Positions 57,680 through 64,000 of a stretch of 64,000 nt of DNA are shown here, piece after piece. Below the pieces are notes generated by a model, which saw nothing but the letters and a program-made list of their open reading frames with translations, was not told the origin of the DNA and ran no database searches. Within the stretch, counting starts at the first letter, position 1; each line of letters starts with the position of its first letter. A program made the position numbers and the translations under genes. The DNA lies in assembly GCA_000733355.1 (NCBI GenBank), contig JNVV01000013.1, positions 469,323 to 533,322 on the forward strand, written 5' to 3'. The DNA is from Falciphora oryzae. Lineage: Eukaryota > Ascomycota > Sordariomycetes > Magnaporthales > Magnaporthaceae.

Positions 57680-60600
57680 TCAGCCTCCTTGCGGCCACCC
57701 CTGACCCCCTTCTTTATCTCTCGACCGCTCCCTCTCGAACCTCCGCACCCGCTCGCGACTCGCCTGGATGTCGATCGAGTGCTCGCCAAACTTGACGAAG
57801 CGCCCGTCGTCCAGCCGCAAGCCCGGGGACGAGCCCGACCTCACCATGGGCACGGCACCGCCATCCCCTTGCTGCGGCGGCGATGGCGGATGCTGCTGCT
57901 GCTGCTGCTGGTGTTGAAACTGTTGTTGCAGCAGGGCAAGGTCCGGACTGGATCCCGGCGGGGCCCCGAATGTAAGCGGCGTCGGTCCCCTGCTGCCGCT
58001 TCCCGGCGGGCCGGGGCTTTGGCTGGGCGACCGGCCGCTGCCCCGGCTCGACGAGCGCGACCCCGGACCGCCGACGGTACCGCCCCGCCCCAGACGCGCG
58101 GCAACGGGCGAGGTGGCGAACGCGCTGCCGGACCCGGCGCGCCGTCGATTGCTGTGCTGCTGTTGGTGCCGCTCGCCGTAGCGCTGGTAGCTGGTTTGGA
58201 CGTCGAAGAAGTTGTGTGCCGCACGAGGGGACGGCTCCGTCCGCGTGTCTGACGGCGTGTGAGCCTCGCCGCCGCCGCCAGCGACGCTCATCGGCGGCGC
58301 CTGGTACGGGCCGCCGGCTTGGATGGGGTGGCGGATCGGCCGGGAAAATGCTGCATCGCCTGGATACGATGGGTGACGCTGATGGTGCGCTGACGACCCG
58401 TGGTTGTTCCAATCGCCGACGAGAACGGCAGACGAGGGACTGTTTGTGGGTGATGCGCGGGAATTCATCGCGAACCCTCCTCCCTGGACTGCTCCCATTT
58501 TCAGCCCAAGGCCAGCTGGAAGAGCCCTGTCGTGGTGGCCGTATTGACGAGGCTGGGTGGCGGGCTGCTGGGAGCCGCTGCTCGGGTTGCGCGACATGGG
58601 AAGAGACGAGTATCCATCCGGTGGCGAGGGTGAGTACATGATATCCGGCGGGTGAACGCTGATGCGGTACGGGCTCTGACGGTACCCATAGAGCCCCTGC
58701 CTCTCCCGCTGACCTGGGCTGGTGGGATTGTGGCGGGAGTTGTAGCTATTGTTGTATGTGCCCTCAACCCCATCACCGTTCTCTCCATCACGGATCGACG
58801 GCATCGACCGTGACATACTTATTTGCGCATGGCCTTCTTCGTTGTCATCCTCTTCGGCGTCAGGAAAGGGGTCTAGCAACTCCGCAGAGTCGATGTATCC
58901 ACGACCCTGTTTGTATGGGTGCTCCAAATCGGACTCCCACCGCTGCACCGGAGGCCCTGCCCCGGGGAGGGCCTGGAAATGAGGGCAGCCGCTATACTGC
59001 ATAGTCTGTCCATTTGCGCGTTCGTTGGGTGGCGAGCCTGGCGGGGGAGGAGGAGGGCGGAAGGCCGAGGTCACTTGGCTTGGACTGCCCTGTGCCGAAC
59101 GCCGTCCCAGGAATGCGGGCGAGTGTAGACGTTGTGGTGACTGATGCACGCTCCCGCTGGCATGCAGAGATGCGGGATTCCCACTCGATTCCCTGGCCAG
59201 GCCTTCCTGGGGTCCTGGCGGCTGTATGCTCTTCTTGGACGGTTTCGGTTTCGGACTCGGGCTGTTTTTCCCACCGCCCTCGTTGTCGCCGCAAGAGCCT
59301 ACACTGGCTGGGTTGCTGCCAGAGCTTGATGCACGGGCACGAAATTGATCCCTGAGTCGGAGTATGGCATTCTGGGTCCTCTCCGTCCAGCTTGAGGGTG
59401 AAGCTCCCTGAGGCTCCGACGGAAGGAAATCATTGGCAAACACGCCGGCTGGCGTTTCCGTTCCGTCTGGGTGCTCCGGGTCCGTTCCCCTACCGCCTGT
59501 CCCTGCCGCAATGCTGGCCCAGCTCTTGGGTCTTATGTTCATTCCTGGCCGCGCGGTCTTGGATGAGCCATGAATATCGCTCCGCACCTCATCTTGGGCC
59601 TGGACGATGCTTTTGAGGGCCGCACCTGTGGCGGGGCTCGTCAGGGGCGAGAAGGACGAGGATCTCGCCGAGTCTTTCAGCCTGTTGAGCGTGGCTAGAA
59701 TCATGTTGGCACCCTTTGGCGACGACGTGGCTGGGGGTACAACGGGATGATAGTGCTGTTGGTGCTCCTGTTGTGCAACTCTACTGTCGGATCCGATGAT
59801 GCCCCTTGCCGTCTGGCGACTGAACGTCATGGTGCTGCGCGGACTGTCCTGGGCCATCTGGCGTCTCAAAGGCATGGTGTTCCGCGGGTCGCCCGCGTCC
59901 CGCCAGGCGCCGGCGCGGTCGTGATAGCGGCGGCTCTCGTTCCTTTTGACTGTCCTGTGTGACTTGCTATTGGTGGTGCGGCCGGTCACAACCTGCCAGG
60001 GCGGCGAATTCGGGGGATCAAGGTTGACTGAAGCTGGAGGTATCCGCGGCGAAGGCACTGGTGGCACCTCGGTATTGCCATCATCGTCCCCGTCGTATGA
60101 AGGTGGTCCAGGCATCATCATGCCCCCTTCTGTCCCCTGCGGATACGGCATAGGGCCGGGAGGAGGGTGGTAAGGCACATGAAAGTGGATGGGGTCGATT
60201 TCATTGTAGGGGTAGTAGGGGTTGTATGGAGGATGCATCTCGGTGGGAGATTCCTGGTACCCCGAATCATCGTCCCTCTCACCACCGGCGCCTCCATCAA
60301 CGCCGGTAGAGCCATCACGGTCAGGCGTCCAGGCGCCGCCGCCGTTTTCCGAAATGCTGTGGCGGCTCCCCGGCCCGCTCGCGCTGTCGGTCTCTGAGCG
60401 GCTATCGCCTCGTTCAAACACCGACGAGCGCGCGACTTCGTTGGATCCTGTGACGATGTGAGTGGCGACCTCGTGGCTCAGCTGTTTAATGAAGCCAGAG
60501 CAGAGATCGCACCGCTCTTTGAGGTTTGTATGGAGCGAAGTGAGGCACTGGACTTCATCTGGCGTCGACTTGCGCTCCAGCCGGCGATTGACGTGGCCGA

Positions 60601-63600
60601 GCAGTTTGCGGCCGTGGATCTGGAAGCGGCGGTAGTCGTCGGGCAGCCCAACCTTGGGGTCCTTGTGTATGCGCCCGTCGGCGTCGTCGAATGCCCGGCA
60701 GAAGACGGTGACAGCTCTCTCCAGCCAGAAGAGATGCGCCTTCTTCTCGATCAGCATCTCGATGAAGAATGCCTGCACCACGCTATGCACTCGGAGGATG
60801 TCTAGATATTCAGCATTTCGGTCAAAGTCTTGTCTGGAGCTCCGCGAGCTTGCCGGCGATATGTCGTCGCTCTCGACCCTATCGACGAGCGCAAACATGA
60901 TGAGCACCTTCAGGGTGTTGGCAAGGCTGGATTTACGGCCTGAAACGTCGCGGGTCCTCCAGGGGGTCCTTTTGTCCAAGGCATGTAAGCCTGTCGGTTG
61001 TCAGTTTGATCTCGTATTTTTGGCTAAAGGACCCGGTTTATGAGCATAATCGGTAGGATGGAAAACCTACCAAGAGCAATCATCTCGACTGGGATATGTG
61101 AGTCGAAGAAGACCAATATGGACATCAGGTTCAATGCGGCGTTTTGGTCGCCTCGACTGTCTAGCTGGTCGTAGACGACCCTATAGGCGGACAGACTGCC
61201 GGCTTTCTGTCGGTTCGGGTACGAGCGGAGGTACTTGGATAGCGGCTCCCGCGTGGCCTTGAGTTGCTGCGCGGCAACGTGGATCATCAGGGGCAGCCAG
61301 CCCATAAGCCGGACAAGCTCCAGAGCGCGCTCGCGGTCGTCCCGTGACCACGGCTGGGGCTTGTTCATCTCGGTGAGCAGCAGCTCCTGGGCCTCCTGGG
61401 CTGGAAGGAGCGGCAGTTCCATGACCTGTGGACTGTCAAAGTTATTATCCCCCGACACGGTGGCGTCTGTCGACGTGTAGATAATGGCCGTTCCTGGTCG
61501 GTCGGGGATGAAGCGTTTGATGTTTGGGGTGTCGAATCTGATGCCGTCAAAGACGAGAAGCCAGCCGTCAAAGGTCTGGAACCACTCGCGCACGATCTCG
61601 ACGACTTGATCTGGATTTTGCAGTTGGCTTACAGCCCTGCCTGCCACGTCTTGGAGCGAATCCTGGATGGCCTCTTCTTTCGCAATCCTCCAGAACCAAT
61701 ACTCTATCTCGTGAACGGACTTGGCCTGGATCCAGTAGACGCCATTGGGGTAGTCAGCCTTGTGTTTGAAGACATATTGCTGTGCCAGGTGCGTCTTGCC
61801 GCCGCCCGGGAGACACTGGATCAGCACAGCTGAAGTGCCCAGGGCCCTACGCCCCTTGTCCGTCAACATCTTGTGCAGTTCCTTCATCTCCTGCTGCCGC
61901 CCGACTGTGTGAAAGTTGGGTCTAAAAGACTCGGGGTGTATGAAGATCTGGTTGTGGAGTCCCGAGGCGGGATGACGCGGCAGGTTCGGGTGTGTCTCGG
62001 CGTGTACGGCGGGGTCTGGCGACGTGGGCGTTGTCTCCTGGCCACCAAGAAGGGCGGGTGCGTGGGGAGGATCGGCAAGCGACGGTGCAAGAATTGTGTC
62101 TCTTCTGGGATCTATAATTCAACGAGAACGCCACCCGTGCCCAAAGCAGATATATCAGCCCACGTCCCTTGTCTATCCTGTGAAAGATCAAATGATACTC
62201 GTCACTGTCTCGCCTGCCCCATGGAGACCTTCTCCTCCTCGCCTTCCACCTCCTCTACCTCGAATATCGGTTGTGACGGAGTTGAACGAGGCGCAACGAT
62301 GAGGCCCGGCTCCACGGCAGCAACACCGGGCGAGGGGCTAGCGCTAACCGCCCCGGAGAATTGAGGATACGTACCGACTTGCTGGTTTTGACCGGAGCCA
62401 GACGGAACGGCGGGCATCTGTGGTTATGTCAGTGGGTAAGCACACGTATGCGTGGAAACCGGAGGAGATGGAGGGAAATGTGCCACGGGATGTTGTTGCC
62501 GGCGTCGCCACGTACATATGGCATCCTCATCTCGTGCATCTGGTTCATCGTCTTCATCCGGCGATCTTCCTCTTCGACCTTCCATCGCATCTCGATGAAA
62601 GGGGCTGCTTCGGCAACCCACTCGCGCAGCGTGGTTGACACGATGCGATATCCGGGAGCATCAACACCCTCATACTTGCACATTCCCGAGTGCGTAGCGT
62701 CAATGCCGTAGTAGGTGACACCTGGGAGCTGGGGCCCCGCCGAGTCTGCGTCGACGACGAGAATCTTGTGTCCCTTGATGGGAGTCTTGAAGTTCTCATG
62801 GACCATGTGGATCCTGAAGCGCTGATAGATGTCGAGAAAGTGGTTGTTGATGGCCTGGAGTGTCTCGTTGTCTTTCTTGAGTGTGCGAAGGAGAACCGAC
62901 TCTGTCTCAAAGATGCCCTTGGGCACAACCGCGTCTGACATGGCTTGCAGGACGGTACCCCAGACCGCCAGGTTGGAGCCAGTGTGCGGCGTGCCGAGGA
63001 ATATGATGCCATATGTCGACACATATATGGATCTCAGAGGCTCCTGGTCCTTACTCTGCAGATCGTTTGAGTAAAGCAGCGCGCGCTTGACCAGGATGCC
63101 GCCGAGACTGTGTGCTACCCATATGATGGGGTTGCGGGTTGTCTCCTCGCTTCTGCGGTAGACGCTGAGTTTGGCGACAAGAGTCTGCGCGTGCACGTGG
63201 ATGAAGTTGTCGCTCGGGCTCCTGAGTGGGAGGCGGCCATGGTGTCTCTGTCAGCAAGGGATGCCTGGTTTAGGGGGCCTAGGGCAAGGAGAGAACAGAA
63301 AAGGCAAGTTGTCGGGATGAGGGCAGTTAGTGTGTCGTACTTGTCCTTGCGATTCGAGTACACGTCCGCGTTATAGCCGTACACCAGGATGTTGGCATGG
63401 CGCCCCTTGAGCGAGGCCGGGAGGAGGTCGGCAGGCCAGTAGACGCCATTGTCCTTGGCCGTCCATGTTCGTTTTGGCTCCCCGTTTAGGCCATGGACGA
63501 GGACAATGTCAACTTTGGCGTCGGGGTGGGTGTAAACGGCGCTGACGTCGTACCGATTTGGCTGCTTATTGATTGTGCCCTTTTAATTTTGAGGGTCAGC

Positions 63601-64000
63601 ATGCAGCTTCGCTCAGTGAGCAAGCGTGTAGATGGGAATTTAGCCGACGAGCTGGAGTTGAGCACAGGCTCCCGCAGCGATATCCCCAGTGCGGGCCGCC
63701 CCGGGGTGGGTTCGAGCCGGGGGGGAATAGGAGAGAAAGAGGAGGATATGTTGTCATGTTGAGGGTATAGCGCATCATCTGGCTGTTCCTGCGCCGCCGT
63801 GTCCCTTGCAGACGGCGCGGCAATAGCGTATTGAAGCCAAAACCGGAAACCGTTGGGTAGGTGGACAGAGATCGATCGCTTTGGTGTAGGACGGGGCGGG
63901 GGAGCACAGGTTGGGCAACAACTCGCGCAAACGCCCTGGACAGCGCGACACAAAGAAGGGAGGTCCCGAGCCAGTCAAGCTTTCACTTACCATACTTTAT
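57680..64000 (-). CDS. NLR-like protein: LipA-type alpha/beta hydrolase + NB-ARC + long disordered tail (5' end beyond window)
   Basis: Exons read on the minus strand: 64000-63991 (partial), 63541-63341 (or from 63561), 63221-62516, 62417-62375, 62111-61071 and 60990-57680. That gives about 1770 residues in the window. N-terminal hydrolase: VDIVLVHGLNGEPKRTW, nucleophile motif WVAHSLGGILVKRAL (63102-63119) and IIFLGTPHTGSN (62976-62995). The NB-ARC ATPase has P-loop LPGGGKTH (61791-61810) and Walker-B-like GWLLVFDG (about 61545-61565). A winged-helix-type part follows (HSVVQAFFIEML). After about 60460 the chain is Pro/Ser/Gly-rich for about 900 residues, with a poly-Gln segment, and shows no WD40, ankyrin or TPR repeats. 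Such proteins are fungal STAND receptors thought to act in self/non-self or xenorecognition. The 43-nt exon could instead extend further; that junction is the least certain. Confidence 0.88.

Noticed and set aside
1..64000. tRNA, rRNA and CRISPR features
   Set aside because: No convincing A/B-box tRNA sequence, ribosomal RNA segment or regular direct-repeat array was seen on either strand by eye; a tRNA scan would be decisive.

Overview
The window is nuclear DNA of a filamentous ascomycete, most likely a Sordariomycete. The gene-bearing parts are GC-rich. Coding regions are split by short introns (about 50-350 nt) with GTAWGT/GTRAGT donors and CTAAC-like branch sites. The gene set is typically fungal: TMA16, MAM33, a grainyhead/CP2 factor, an FHS-family sugar transporter and a LipA/NB-ARC NLR. 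I could not fix the genus from sequence alone. Two assembly gaps (9838-9998 and 24677-24800) are present.

Left third (1-26.7 kb): housekeeping genes in the order EXO1-like nuclease (-, cut by the left edge), TMA16 (+), MAM33/p32 (+), an LCCL-domain membrane protein (+, broken by a gap), a large C2H2-type protein of unknown role (-), an FHS/FucP-type MFS permease (-), eIF2A (-) and MPC1 (-). I rebuilt their exons by hand and checked that the splice phases close. They are not a functional cluster. DNA replication/repair, ribosome biogenesis, mitochondrial matrix, translation and pyruvate import are all represented.

Middle (26.7-39.9 kb): a gene-poor stretch holding a dense cluster of the heptamer TGTGGCT (28.4-29.7 kb), then a sharply AT-rich block at 32468-37746. 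This block is a decayed DNA transposon. It has perfect 37-bp terminal inverted repeats and a 6-bp target duplication (CCCCGG on both sides). Inside are an integrase-like gene full of in-frame stops, a cysteine-rich gene and a third unknown gene. The in-frame stops and the TpA-rich composition suggest repeat-induced point mutation. This is the most unusual object in the window.

Right part (39.9-64 kb): a grainyhead/CP2 transcription factor (-), about 11.5 kb with no gene I can support, a Kes1/Osh4-class oxysterol-binding protein (+), and a convergent LipA-like hydrolase/NB-ARC receptor (-). The receptor ends in a tail of about 900 residues that looks disordered, and it runs off the right edge.
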